DNA from: an uncultured Bacteroidia bacterium
GTDB lineage: Bacteria > Bacteroidota > Bacteroidia > Bacteroidales > F082
Assembly (NCBI GenBank): GCA_902769875.1
Contig: CACXQV010000008.1
Location: 1-64,000 of the forward strand
Length of the DNA stretch: 64,000 bases
Direction of reading: 5' to 3'
This document shows positions 42,358 to 49,760 of this stretch, piece after piece; position 1 is the first letter of the stretch, and each line of letters opens with the position of its first letter. The notes below the pieces were generated by a model. That model saw only the letters and a list, made by a program, of their open reading frames with translations. It did no database searches and had not been told where the DNA came from. The position numbers and the translations under genes are program-made.

Positions 42358-43371
42358 CTAAATAAAATTGACCTCCGGGCTAATCCGAATCCCGAACTTG
42401 GCCTCCACGGAGTCTTGGATTTTGCGGGCAAGTTCCACAATGTCTTGTCCCGTTCCGCCGCCGTAATGCACGAGGACGAGGGCTTGTTTGTCATAAACTC
42501 CGACGTGTTCGTTGCGCCAGCCTTTCCAGCCAGCTTGCTCGATGAGCCATCCGGCGGGGACTTTCACCTTGCCATTAGGCTCGTCATAATGTGGAATGTT
42601 TGGAAATTCTTTTTGCAAAGCTGCAAATTGCGCCGCCTCAATGACAGGATTCTTGAAAAAACTGCCCGCGCTGCCAATCTGCTTTACATCAGGCAGTTTG
42701 GCGTTGCGGATGGCGCAAATGGCGTCGTGGAGTTGCAGTAAAGTTGGTTTTTCTATACCGTTTTGCTCCAAATAGGCTTTAATGTTGCCGTAATCGAGGT
42801 GGAGTGGGGCATTTTTTTTCAACAAGAAGTCCACCGAAGTGATGATGAATTGGCCTTTCAGTTCGTTTTTGAAAATGCTTTCACGGTAGCCGAAACGACA
42901 TCCTTCTTTGCCGAAAACCTTGGTTTTGCCCGTTTCCAATTCAAAGGCTTCGCATTGCAAGAAGCTGTCTTTCAACTCTATACCGTATGCACCAATGTTT
43001 TGCACGGGTGCCGCTCCGACCTTTCCGGGAATGTGGGCAAGGTTCTCCAAACCATACCAACCTTTGCAGACCGTAAACTTCACGAAATCAGGCCAATCCT
43101 CGCCAGCTTGGGCGCGGATGACGACTTTGTTTCTGTCTTCCTGAAGGATTTCGATGCCTTTCGTGTTGATGAAGATGACCAAACCGTCAAAAACATCGTC
43201 TTGGAACAAGACATTGTTGCCGCCGCTCAAGACAAGATGCTTTTCTTGCTTGAAAACATCGGTTGAAACCAATGTTTCAAGTTGCTGAATGTCATCGATT
43301 TCGATGAAATATTTAGCCACAGTATCGAAGCCGAAGCTGTTATACTGCTGGAGGTTGAAGTTGTTTTTCAT
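42358..43371 (-). CDS. murB: UDP-N-acetylenolpyruvoylglucosamine reductase MurB
   Basis: 337 residues, type I MurB. It has an FAD-binding PP-loop (LSGGNNVLF), the conserved IPGKVGAAPVQNIGAYG (about 114-130), YRESIFK, GSAGSFFKNP with the catalytic Ser, and a C-terminal catalytic Glu (ISPEVNFI). It reduces enolpyruvyl-UDP-GlcNAc to UDP-MurNAc with NADPH for peptidoglycan synthesis. The start at 43371 is preferred; the -7 box (43377-43384) ends 5 bp before it. Confidence 0.96.
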   Translation of the reverse strand: MKNNFNLQQYNSFGFDTVAKYFIEIDDIQQLETLVSTDVFKQEKHLVLSGGNNVLFQDDVFDGLVIFINTKGIEILQEDRNKVVIRAQAGEDWPDFVKFTVCKGWYGLENLAHIPGKVGAAPVQNIGAYGIELKDSFLQCEAFELETGKTKVFGKEGCRFGYRESIFKNELKGQFIITSVDFLLKKNAPLHLDYGNIKAYLEQNGIEKPTLLQLHDAICAIRNAKLPDVKQIGSAGSFFKNPVIEAAQFAALQKEFPNIPHYDEPNGKVKVPAGWLIEQAGWKGWRNEHVGVYDKQALVLVHYGGGTGQDIVELARKIQDSVEAKFGIRISPEVNFI

Positions 43372-43376
43372 AGGGG

Positions 43377-43384
43377 CAAAAATA
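43377..43384 (-). promoter_or_regulatory. -7 box of murB (TATTTTTG, minus)
   Basis: CAAAAATA with just five bases between box and ATG, so the leader is predicted to be only a few nucleotides. Confidence 0.55.
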
Positions 43385-43425
43385 CACAATAGAATCGTAA
43401 TAATTGAGGTTTAAGGAAAACTTTG

Positions 43426-43433
43426 TACCTTTG
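43426..43433 (+). promoter_or_regulatory. -7 box of the divergent glycosyltransferase (TACCTTTG)
   Basis: Only four bases (CCGT) separate the box from the ATG at 43438. Confidence 0.55.
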
Positions 43434-43437
43434 CCGT

Positions 43438-44559
43438 ATGAAACGCGCCATCGTATCGGTTATCAACGACTTGGTTACTGACCAGCGGGTCAATAAGTCG
43501 TGCTTGGCTTTGCAAAAGGCTGGGTATGAGGTGCTTTTGGTTGGAAGAAAGCAACGAAAAAGTCCGCCGATGGACGAAAGACCTTACGGCACGAAAAGAA
43601 TGAAACTGCTTTTCGAGAAAGGGCCGTCTTTCTATGCCGAATACAACATCCGCTTGTTTTTCTTTTTGCTGTTTCATCGTGCCAATTTGTTGCTTTCCAA
43701 TGACTTGGATACAGTTTTGCCCAACTATTTCATTTCGCGTTTGAAGGGTAGCAAAATGGTTTTCGACAGCCACGAGTATTTTACCGAAACGCCTGAATTG
43801 GTGAATCGGCCCAAGGTGCAGCGCGTTTGGAAACAAATTGAAGGCTTCGTGGTGCCCAAGTTGGACGAAATGATTACGGTTTGCGACAGCATCGCCGAAC
43901 TTTTTCGTGAGAAATATGGTGTCAAAGTTCACGTTATCAGGAATATACCGCCACGAAAGGCTTTGCCACCGAAAGGCGACAAAGCGGCTTTGGGCTTGCC
44001 TGCCGACAAACACCTATTAATATTGCAAGGCTCTGGCATCAACATCCAGCGCGGGGCGGAGGAATTGGTGCAGGCGATGACGCTTTTGGACGACTGCTTC
44101 CTAATGATTATCGGAGGCGGCGACGTGTTGCCTATCTTGAAACAAATGGTTGAGGAACAGAAAATTACAGACCGTGTGCGTTTCTTCCCTCGTATGCCTT
44201 ACCAACAAATGATGGCCTACACACAATTGGCCGAATTGGGCTTCTGTTTGGACAAAGACACCAACCTAAATTACCGTTTCAGCCTGCCCAACAAACTCTT
44301 TGATTTCATCCAAGCGGGAGTGCCAATTGTAGCTTCACATCTGACTGAAATTGAGAAGATTATCCGTCAATATGACATTGGAACTTTCATTGAAAACCAC
44401 GAACCGTCGACTATTGCGGCGATCATCAAAGAGGCCTTGTCGGATAAGGATAGGTTGGCGGTTTGGAAGCAACATTTGGCGGTTGCAGCACAGGATTTGT
44501 GTTGGGAGAATGAGGAGAAGAAACTGCTGCCGATTTATTTGGGAACCAAGGAGGAATAG
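43438..44559 (+). CDS. Glycosyltransferase, GT4-like
   Basis: 373 residues. It begins MKRAIVSVINDLVTDQRVNK, the standard opening of a Bacteroidota glycosyltransferase subgroup. DSHEYFTETPEL (about 108-119) parallels the DSHE motif of the gene at 23333. The donor domain has LQGSGINIQRGAEELVQAM, MIIGGGDVLP and the sugar-nucleotide region NKLFDFIQAGVPIVAS (about 282-297). The acceptor is unknown. Divergent from murB with overlapping promoter space. Confidence 0.88.
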   Translation: MKRAIVSVINDLVTDQRVNKSCLALQKAGYEVLLVGRKQRKSPPMDERPYGTKRMKLLFEKGPSFYAEYNIRLFFFLLFHRANLLLSNDLDTVLPNYFISRLKGSKMVFDSHEYFTETPELVNRPKVQRVWKQIEGFVVPKLDEMITVCDSIAELFREKYGVKVHVIRNIPPRKALPPKGDKAALGLPADKHLLILQGSGINIQRGAEELVQAMTLLDDCFLMIIGGGDVLPILKQMVEEQKITDRVRFFPRMPYQQMMAYTQLAELGFCLDKDTNLNYRFSLPNKLFDFIQAGVPIVASHLTEIEKIIRQYDIGTFIENHEPSTIAAIIKEALSDKDRLAVWKQHLAVAAQDLCWENEEKKLLPIYLGTKEE

Positions 44560-44567
44560 CCTTTCGC

Positions 44568-45467
44568 CTACTCAATCGAGAGGAAATAGCCTAATTTGTA
44601 AGCATTTAGCCATCCGATTTTGGGCTTGTTTCCAGTCAGGTTTTGACGTAGCCGTTTCGCTGTTTTTTTGAAAACAAAACGTGCCAAAGGTAGCAATCCC
44701 GTTTTTTTAATCACATTGGCAGTTGAAAGCAAAGGTGAATATTCGGTCAATTCATTTTGCATTTCGTGGAGCGTGTGCATAGCGTCCTCTAACTTGGATA
44801 TGTATTTTTCGTTGGACTCAAATTGCATCATAACAACTGGATTGTCAATATGTTGAATACTGATTTTGGCATCGCACAAGCGTTTCCCAAATAGTACATC
44901 CTCATAGCCGTATTTGGCAATGGTCTCATCAAAAGGATGGGCCAGCATCACCTCGCGCCGAGCTATGAAATTGGTGGTTCGGAAACTTTGGTAGGGATGC
45001 GTTTGCCGTTGTTGGGCAGTGTGCTGAGGGGCAATTTTTTTCTCGTATTTGTAGCGAAGATTGTGGATTGAAAGAGATTCGTTTTGGTCGATGGCGATAC
45101 CTCCGTTCACCACTTGGGCTGTGTCTGCCAAAAGATAGTTTTTGATGAAATCCTTATCGGGGAAGCCCACATTGCAATCGAGGAAAAGCAGCCATTCATA
45201 TTGTGCTTGTCGGGCGAGGAAGTTCCGATTGGCGGCTCGGCCAAGGTTCTCATCGTGTCGAATCAAGGAACAATGCGTTATTTCATTGATCAATGCGTTT
45301 TGTCGGAGCGATTCCTCGTCGGTGGAGGCATCGTCGGAAACGATGATTTCGAATTGAAGTCCTTTAATGCTTGAAGCCATCTGATGCAATTCGCGAACTT
45401 GTTTCAGGCAAATGTCGTTGCGTGTTGGAATCAGTATGGAAAGTTCTTGAATCATAAGCACTTTCAT
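44568..45467 (-). CDS. Family 2 glycosyltransferase
   Basis: 299 residues from the ATG at 45467, which overlaps the ftsE stop (ATGA); an ATG four codons later (45455) is an alternative start. It has the GT-A nucleotide-binding core: LSILIPTRND, IIVSDDASTDEES, GRAANRNF, and LLFLDCNVGF in place of a strict DxD. YGYEDVLFGKRL is the typical acceptor-side motif. It probably adds sugars to an envelope glycan. Translational coupling to ftsE is unusual company. Confidence 0.87.
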   Translation of the reverse strand: MKVLMIQELSILIPTRNDICLKQVRELHQMASSIKGLQFEIIVSDDASTDEESLRQNALINEITHCSLIRHDENLGRAANRNFLARQAQYEWLLFLDCNVGFPDKDFIKNYLLADTAQVVNGGIAIDQNESLSIHNLRYKYEKKIAPQHTAQQRQTHPYQSFRTTNFIARREVMLAHPFDETIAKYGYEDVLFGKRLCDAKISIQHIDNPVVMMQFESNEKYISKLEDAMHTLHEMQNELTEYSPLLSTANVIKKTGLLPLARFVFKKTAKRLRQNLTGNKPKIGWLNAYKLGYFLSIE

Positions 45468-46141
45468 TCCATTTCGGAACAAATCACCGTCCCATTTTTG
45501 CAATTCGCGATGCGTGAAGGATATTTCTGCATCAAAGTGTAGTTGTGCGTGGCCATCAGCACGGCTTGACCGTTTTCGCTGATGCGGCGCAAGAGTTTCA
45601 TCACTTCAAGGGTGGTGTCGGGGTCGAGGTTGCCTGTTGGCTCGTCGGCGATGATGACATCGGGGTCGTTGAGTAGGGCGCGGGCGATGGCAACGCCTTG
45701 TTGCTCGCCTCCTGACATCTGGTGCGGCATACTTTTGCGCTTGTCGCTTAGCCCGACTTTGGCCAAAACTTCATCAATTCGGCGCGAAATCTCGGCTTTT
45801 TCTGTCCATCCCGTGGCACCCAGCACAAACTCCAAGTTTTTCTCCACGCTGCGGTCGAAAAGGAGTTGGAAGTCCTGAAACACGATGCCGATTTTGCGCC
45901 TCAGATAGGGAATGTCTTTCTTGCGCAGGCGGGTGAGGTCGTAGCCAGCCACGTTGAAGTAGCCGTCGCGGGCGGGCAATTCGCCGTACAAAGTCTTTAA
46001 TAGTGAGGATTTTCCGCTTCCCGTGCGGCCAATGAGATAGATGAATTCGCCCTTGTCTAAGGTGAGGTTCACGTTGGACAAAACGAGGTTCTCCCGCTGG
46101 AAAATGGAGGCGTTTCTGATTTCTATAATGGGTTCTGACAT
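45464..46141 (-). CDS. ftsE: Cell-division ABC ATPase FtsE
   Basis: 225 residues. Walker [10 protein letters not shown] (about 38-46), Q-loop FQDFQLL, signature MSGGEQQ, Walker [15 protein letters not shown]-loop MATHN. The FtsE-type segment [20 protein letters not shown] separates it from other ABC ATPases. With FtsX it controls septal peptidoglycan hydrolases; ftsX is not beside it here. The GT2 gene overlaps its stop codon. Confidence 0.9.
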   Translation of the reverse strand: MSEPIIEIRNASIFQRENLVLSNVNLTLDKGEFIYLIGRTGSGKSSLLKTLYGELPARDGYFNVAGYDLTRLRKKDIPYLRRKIGIVFQDFQLLFDRSVEKNLEFVLGATGWTEKAEISRRIDEVLAKVGLSDKRKSMPHQMSGGEQQGVAIARALLNDPDVIIADEPTGNLDPDTTLEVMKLLRRISENGQAVLMATHNYTLMQKYPSRIANCKNGTVICSEME

Positions 46142-46253
46142 TTATTGTTTTAAGATTTCAAATTTCAAGATTTCAAGATTTCTCGGCTGCCACGGTGTGA
46201 CAGTCCTACAATTCCCAACTCCCAACTCCTAACTGTAAACTATCAACTGCAAA

Positions 46254-47039
46254 CTACCAGCTTCCCGATGCGCCGCCGCCACCGAAACCTCCTCCGCCAA
46301 AGCCGCCAAAGCCTCCACCGCCAAAACTGCCGCCACCACTACTTCCTCCAAAACTGCTACCGCCGAAGCCGCCCATCGGAATCCAGATGGTGCGGGTGCC
46401 GCCGCCGGAATAGTTCTGGTTGCCATTGCTGGAGCGGAAAATGAGGATGAGAGCAATCATAAAAATGAGGATAAGCCAAATGGGTATGCCTTCGCCGCCA
46501 TTGGTGTATTCGTCTTGGGTAAACTTGCCCGAACAGAGGTCCATAATGACATTGACGGCGTTGTCGATGCCCGTGTAGTAGTCGTCTTCCTTGAAAGCGG
46601 GAATCATCTCCTTTTCGATGATGCGCTTGGCCGTGGCATCGGTGACATATTCCTCGATGCCGTAGCCTGTGTTGATGTTCACTTGGCCGCGCTCGCTGCC
46701 TTTCTTGGGCTTCACGAGGATGACCGCGCCATTGTTTTTGCCCTTTTGTCCCACGCCCCAACTGTGCCCGATTTCAGTGGCATACTGCTCCACGCTATAG
46801 CCCTGTAAATCATCGACAAGGAGGACGAGGATTTGAGTCGAAGTGCTGTCGTTATAGGCCACTAATTTATGCTCTAAAACATTGACTTGGTGGGCAGTAA
46901 GCGTACCTGTGTAGTCGTTCACCAAGCGTGGCGGGTTGGGCGGACTCGGCAATTGGGCTTTCAGTGTTGTGCCGAAAGTAAGCAAAACGAGAAGCAAACC
47001 GAATAAAAGCGTAAGTTTATGTCTATCAATTGTTTTCAT
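46254..47039 (-). CDS. TPM-domain membrane protein with Gly-rich tail
   Basis: 261 residues: signal peptide or anchor (1-28), a TPM (DUF477) domain (about 35-180: LVNDYTGTLTAHQVNVLEHK, NTGYGIEEYVTDATAKRII), one membrane helix (IPIWLILIFMIALILIF), and a ~60-residue glycine/serine/phenylalanine-rich tail ending in Trp. It starts inside the preceding TPM gene (14-bp overlap). TPM proteins have been linked to photosystem repair in plants and to envelope functions in bacteria; the exact role here is unknown. Confidence 0.87.
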   Translation of the reverse strand: MKTIDRHKLTLLFGLLLVLLTFGTTLKAQLPSPPNPPRLVNDYTGTLTAHQVNVLEHKLVAYNDSTSTQILVLLVDDLQGYSVEQYATEIGHSWGVGQKGKNNGAVILVKPKKGSERGQVNINTGYGIEEYVTDATAKRIIEKEMIPAFKEDDYYTGIDNAVNVIMDLCSGKFTQDEYTNGGEGIPIWLILIFMIALILIFRSSNGNQNYSGGGTRTIWIPMGGFGGSSFGGSSGGGSFGGGGFGGFGGGGFGGGGASGSW

Positions 47040-47469
47040 AGGAGATTTCGTCGGGGATTTCGTTAACATCATCGGATTGGTAGGGGAAATATGTCTTGAG
47101 TTTCTCGCCGCAGCGCATAATGCCTTCCACAAGGCCATCGGCGAAACGGCCTTCGCGGAAATGGCTCAACATCAGGTCTTTCACGTCGTTCCAGAAGTTG
47201 TCTTCCACTACATTGTTGATGCCTTCGTCGCCGAGGATGGCAAACTTGTGGTCGCGGACGGCCAAATATATGAGTACACCGTTGCGCAATTGGGTCTCAT
47301 TGAGTTTCAATTTGTTGAAAACCACGAGGCTGCGTTTTTCCACGTCGCCTCGGCAAAGGTTTTCGATATGCACTTTTATTTCGCCCGAGGTGTTCTGTTC
47401 GGCTTGCTTGATGGCTTCCACCACGCGGCGGTCTTCCTCGCGGTTCAGTATGTTGATGGCGTTTGACAT
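47026..47469 (-). CDS. TPM-domain protein
   Basis: 147 residues, soluble, with a TPM (DUF477) domain (VEAIKQAEQNTSGEIKVHIE, RNGVLIYLAVRDHKFAILGD). In many Bacteroidota a lemA gene precedes this pair; none is present here. -7 box at 47487-47494. Confidence 0.87.
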   Translation of the reverse strand: MSNAINILNREEDRRVVEAIKQAEQNTSGEIKVHIENLCRGDVEKRSLVVFNKLKLNETQLRNGVLIYLAVRDHKFAILGDEGINNVVEDNFWNDVKDLMLSHFREGRFADGLVEGIMRCGEKLKTYFPYQSDDVNEIPDEISYENN

Positions 47470-47486
47470 AATCGTTCTTTTGACCG

Positions 47487-47494
47487 CAAAAATA
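47487..47494 (-). promoter_or_regulatory. -7 box of the TPM gene pair (TATTTTTG, minus)
   Basis: CAAAAATA, 17 bp upstream of the ATG at 47469. Confidence 0.55.
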
Positions 47495-47571
47495 GTCATT
47501 TTCCAGCCATTTGGCGTTTGTGAGGCGATTTTTTGTTTCTTTGCAACCTAAAATGACAAAAAAGAATGGGT

Positions 47572-48315
47572 ATGAACAGGTTAATCAAGTCGATAGCGGC
47601 CATTATGATGATGGTTTTCGCGGTCGGTTGCACTAAACCCGATGAACCGAACAATAGCGGAAATGAAGGCGAAAACGATAGCATTGTCGATAACGGTGGC
47701 ACTTTGAATGGCCACGAATTTGTTGACCTTGGCCTGCCGAGCGGCACTTTGTGGGCCACCTGCAACTTAGGTGCAGATACGCCCGAGGACTATGGCGATT
47801 ATTTTGCTTGGGGCGAGACCGCGCCCAAGGAAATCTATGACTGGAAAAGCTACCGTTATGGCCGATTTTTCAATGAGCGGTATGAGTTGAACAAGTATTG
47901 CACCAATCCCGATTTTGGACTCAATGGTTTTGTCGACAGCCTGACCGTATTGGAACCCGCTGACGACGTGGCCTTGGCGCAATGGGGCGCAGGCTGGCGC
48001 ATACCCACCATCGGCGAATGGGATGAGATGTTCCAAAACACCACTTCTGTATGGACGACTCAAAAGGGCGTGAATGGCTGGCGTTTCACAGCCGAGAATG
48101 GCAACAGCCTTTTCCTGCCCGCTGCCGGCTATTGGTGGGAAAGCGCGTTCAACGGTGCCGACCTCGGCGTTTATTGGTCGGTGACGCTCAACAAGGAGTT
48201 TCCATATCGTGCTTGGGGCTTCCACTTCAATTCGAGCCAATGCCACCTGTGCGGCAGCAGCGACCGAAATAGGGGGCAGACGGTTAGGGCGGTGGTGGGG
48301 AGAGATGATTTATAA
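47572..48315 (+). CDS. FISUMP-like lipoprotein, copy 1
   Basis: 247 residues: signal MNRLIKSIAAIMMMVFAVG with lipobox Cys20, an Asn/Gly/Glu-rich linker, then a C-type-lectin-like domain of the Fibrobacter succinogenes major paralogous type (VDLGLPSGTLWATCNLGA, YGDYFAWGET, WGAGWRIPTIGEWDEM, GNSLFLPAAGY, TVRAVVG). These domains are usually surface exposed and of unknown ligand. It is a paralogue of 48850-49671. An ATG two codons upstream (47566) is less likely. Confidence 0.87.
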   Translation: MNRLIKSIAAIMMMVFAVGCTKPDEPNNSGNEGENDSIVDNGGTLNGHEFVDLGLPSGTLWATCNLGADTPEDYGDYFAWGETAPKEIYDWKSYRYGRFFNERYELNKYCTNPDFGLNGFVDSLTVLEPADDVALAQWGAGWRIPTIGEWDEMFQNTTSVWTTQKGVNGWRFTAENGNSLFLPAAGYWWESAFNGADLGVYWSVTLNKEFPYRAWGFHFNSSQCHLCGSSDRNRGQTVRAVVGRDDL

Positions 48316-48441
48316 GTTTGTGAAATGTTTTTTGGGGTAGGCTGTCATCTCGTTCAGTCGGTTGGCGATGATACTCCAGTTAAAGTTTCCTTGCACCATA
48401 AAGAGATTCGTGCTTGTCTCGACTGTTTCCTTGTGTAGCAT
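48310..48441 (-). pseudogene. Internally deleted AbiEii-type toxin gene remnant
   Basis: A 43-codon frame starts at the ATG at 48441, inside the end of the DUF6922 gene, exactly as the intact toxin does at 62537. Its first eight residues (MLHKETVE) match that toxin (MLHKETID). The rest ends NWSIIANRLNEMTAYPKKHF, which aligns with the intact toxin's C-terminus (DWKSIEKRLLAMEKFPQKVF). The middle ~165 residues, including the nucleotidyltransferase GGTS and DxD motifs, are gone in an in-frame deletion. Its last bases overlap the end of the convergent lipoprotein gene. Confidence 0.75.
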
Positions 48442-48728
48442 AGCAGATCCTCCTTTTGCAAGTTGAAGTAATGGCAGACGAAATTGATGTCGATGTCCGA
48501 AAGGTGCGGGATGATCTTGATGACTTCGCGGAAGCCTTCAAAACCACCATAAAGGTCGAAAGCACCATAGAAATCCTCTGGCCAGCCTAATTCTATAACA
48601 CGCTGTGCCACCAAAGCCTTAGACCGTTGCCAATCAAAGGTGCTCATGTCGTATTCCCACAATAGCGAAGGGTTGATATGGTGGCCATTGGGGCGGTAGT
48701 TGGAGAATATCGTGTTGGATGTGGCCAT
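48354..48728 (-). CDS. Orphan DUF6922-type antitoxin
   Basis: 124 residues from the ATG at 48728. The region HINPSLLWEYDMSTFDWQRSK ... AQRVIELGWPEDFYGAFDLYGG ... DLLCYTRKQ closely parallels the antitoxin at 62265-62582 (PSLLWEFDLEKFDWQKM, CYTKKQ). Its partner toxin survives only as an internally deleted remnant, so it is probably non-functional or provides protection without its own toxin. The 3' end of the frame beyond CYTRKQ is set by the deletion junction. -7 box at 48753-48760. Confidence 0.75.
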   Translation of the reverse strand: MATSNTIFSNYRPNGHHINPSLLWEYDMSTFDWQRSKALVAQRVIELGWPEDFYGAFDLYGGFEGFREVIKIIPHLSDIDINFVCHYFNLQKEDLLCYTRKQSRQARISLWCKETLTGVSSPTD

Positions 48729-48752
48729 AGTTACTTTTTCTTGTTCTTGCTG

Positions 48753-48760
48753 CAAAAATA
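48753..48760 (-). promoter_or_regulatory. -7 box of the orphan antitoxin gene (TATTTTTG, minus)
   Basis: CAAAAATA, 24 bp upstream of the ATG at 48728. Confidence 0.55.
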
Positions 48761-48849
48761 ATCATTTTCCTCAAATTCGCATCACAAACTTGCCATATCG
48801 CGCTTTTTTTCGTTTCTTTGCAGTTTCAAACAACTAAAACATAATCGAT

Positions 48850-49671
48850 ATGAACAGAACTTTGAAGGCAACAGCAGTCCTAATGCTGATGATGGTTTTT
48901 GCGGTGGGCTGTACAAAACCGGAAGGCCCAAACAACGGAGGAAACAATAACGGTCAAAACGATAGTATTGTCAATCCAAATAACAATGGCGAAAATGATA
49001 GTATTGCCGATAACAGCGGTACTTTGAATGGCCACGATTTTGTTGACCTTGGTCTGCCGAGCGGTACGTTGTGGGCCACTTGCAATGTGGGCGCCGAGGT
49101 GCCTGAGGGCTATGGCGATTACTTCGCTTGGGGCGAGACGGAACCGAAAACGGTTTATGATTGGACTACCTACAAGTATTGCAATGGGGAATTCGACCAG
49201 TTGACCAAGTACTGCCAAAAAGCCAGCTGTGGCTATGATGGTTATACCGATGGTTTGTATGTTTTACAACCCTCGGATGACGCGGCCACGGTGAATTGGG
49301 GTGAAGGCTGGCGTATGCCCGATGCTGCGGAATCTTTGGAACTGCTGAACGAGTGCGATCATAGATGGAGTTCGATTAATGGGGTAAGTGGGCTGCTTGT
49401 TTTCGGGAATAATGGCAACACGCTTTTCTTGCCCGCTGCGGGGCTTAAAGGAGTATTTTCTTGGGAAGAAGATTTCCAAACCGAATTCAATCAAGCAGGT
49501 CACAGTGGACAGTATTGGATGAGAGAAAGAGGTAGAGCTTTCAATAACTTTAGTACTCCTGATGTTGATTATCTGGCCAATGAGTTTTATTTCCCATACG
49601 GATTTAACGGAGGAAGTCGTACTGAGCGGAGTCGAGGCTTGCCCATTCGGCCTGTGTGTTCCGCAAAATGA
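48850..49671 (+). CDS. FISUMP-like lipoprotein, copy 2
   Basis: 273 residues: signal MNRTLKATAVLMLMMVFAVG, lipobox Cys21, then a linker with repeated NDSI(V/A) and Asn/Gly runs longer than in copy 1. The FISUMP domain has VDLGLPSGTLWATCNVGA, YGDYFAWGET, WGEGWRMPDAAESLEL and GNTLFLPAAG. The shared promoter variant TTTCTTTG and signal peptide show that it arose by duplication with 47572-48315. A strong convergent terminator follows. Confidence 0.88.
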   Translation: MNRTLKATAVLMLMMVFAVGCTKPEGPNNGGNNNGQNDSIVNPNNNGENDSIADNSGTLNGHDFVDLGLPSGTLWATCNVGAEVPEGYGDYFAWGETEPKTVYDWTTYKYCNGEFDQLTKYCQKASCGYDGYTDGLYVLQPSDDAATVNWGEGWRMPDAAESLELLNECDHRWSSINGVSGLLVFGNNGNTLFLPAAGLKGVFSWEEDFQTEFNQAGHSGQYWMRERGRAFNNFSTPDVDYLANEFYFPYGFNGGSRTERSRGLPIRPVCSAK

Positions 49672-49692
49672 TTGAACCGGAATGTAATTGAA

Positions 49693-49726
49693 AATCCCTG
49701 CAACGCCAAATGGCATTGCAGGGATT
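49693..49726. terminator. Bidirectional terminator between the FISUMP lipoprotein and htpG
   Basis: AATCCCTGCAA-CGCCAAATGGCA-TTGCAGGGATT: an 11-bp perfect stem lying between two convergent genes. Confidence 0.75.
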
Positions 49727-49760
49727 ATTGTTTCTGATTCTCCAATCCTCCAATTCTTGA

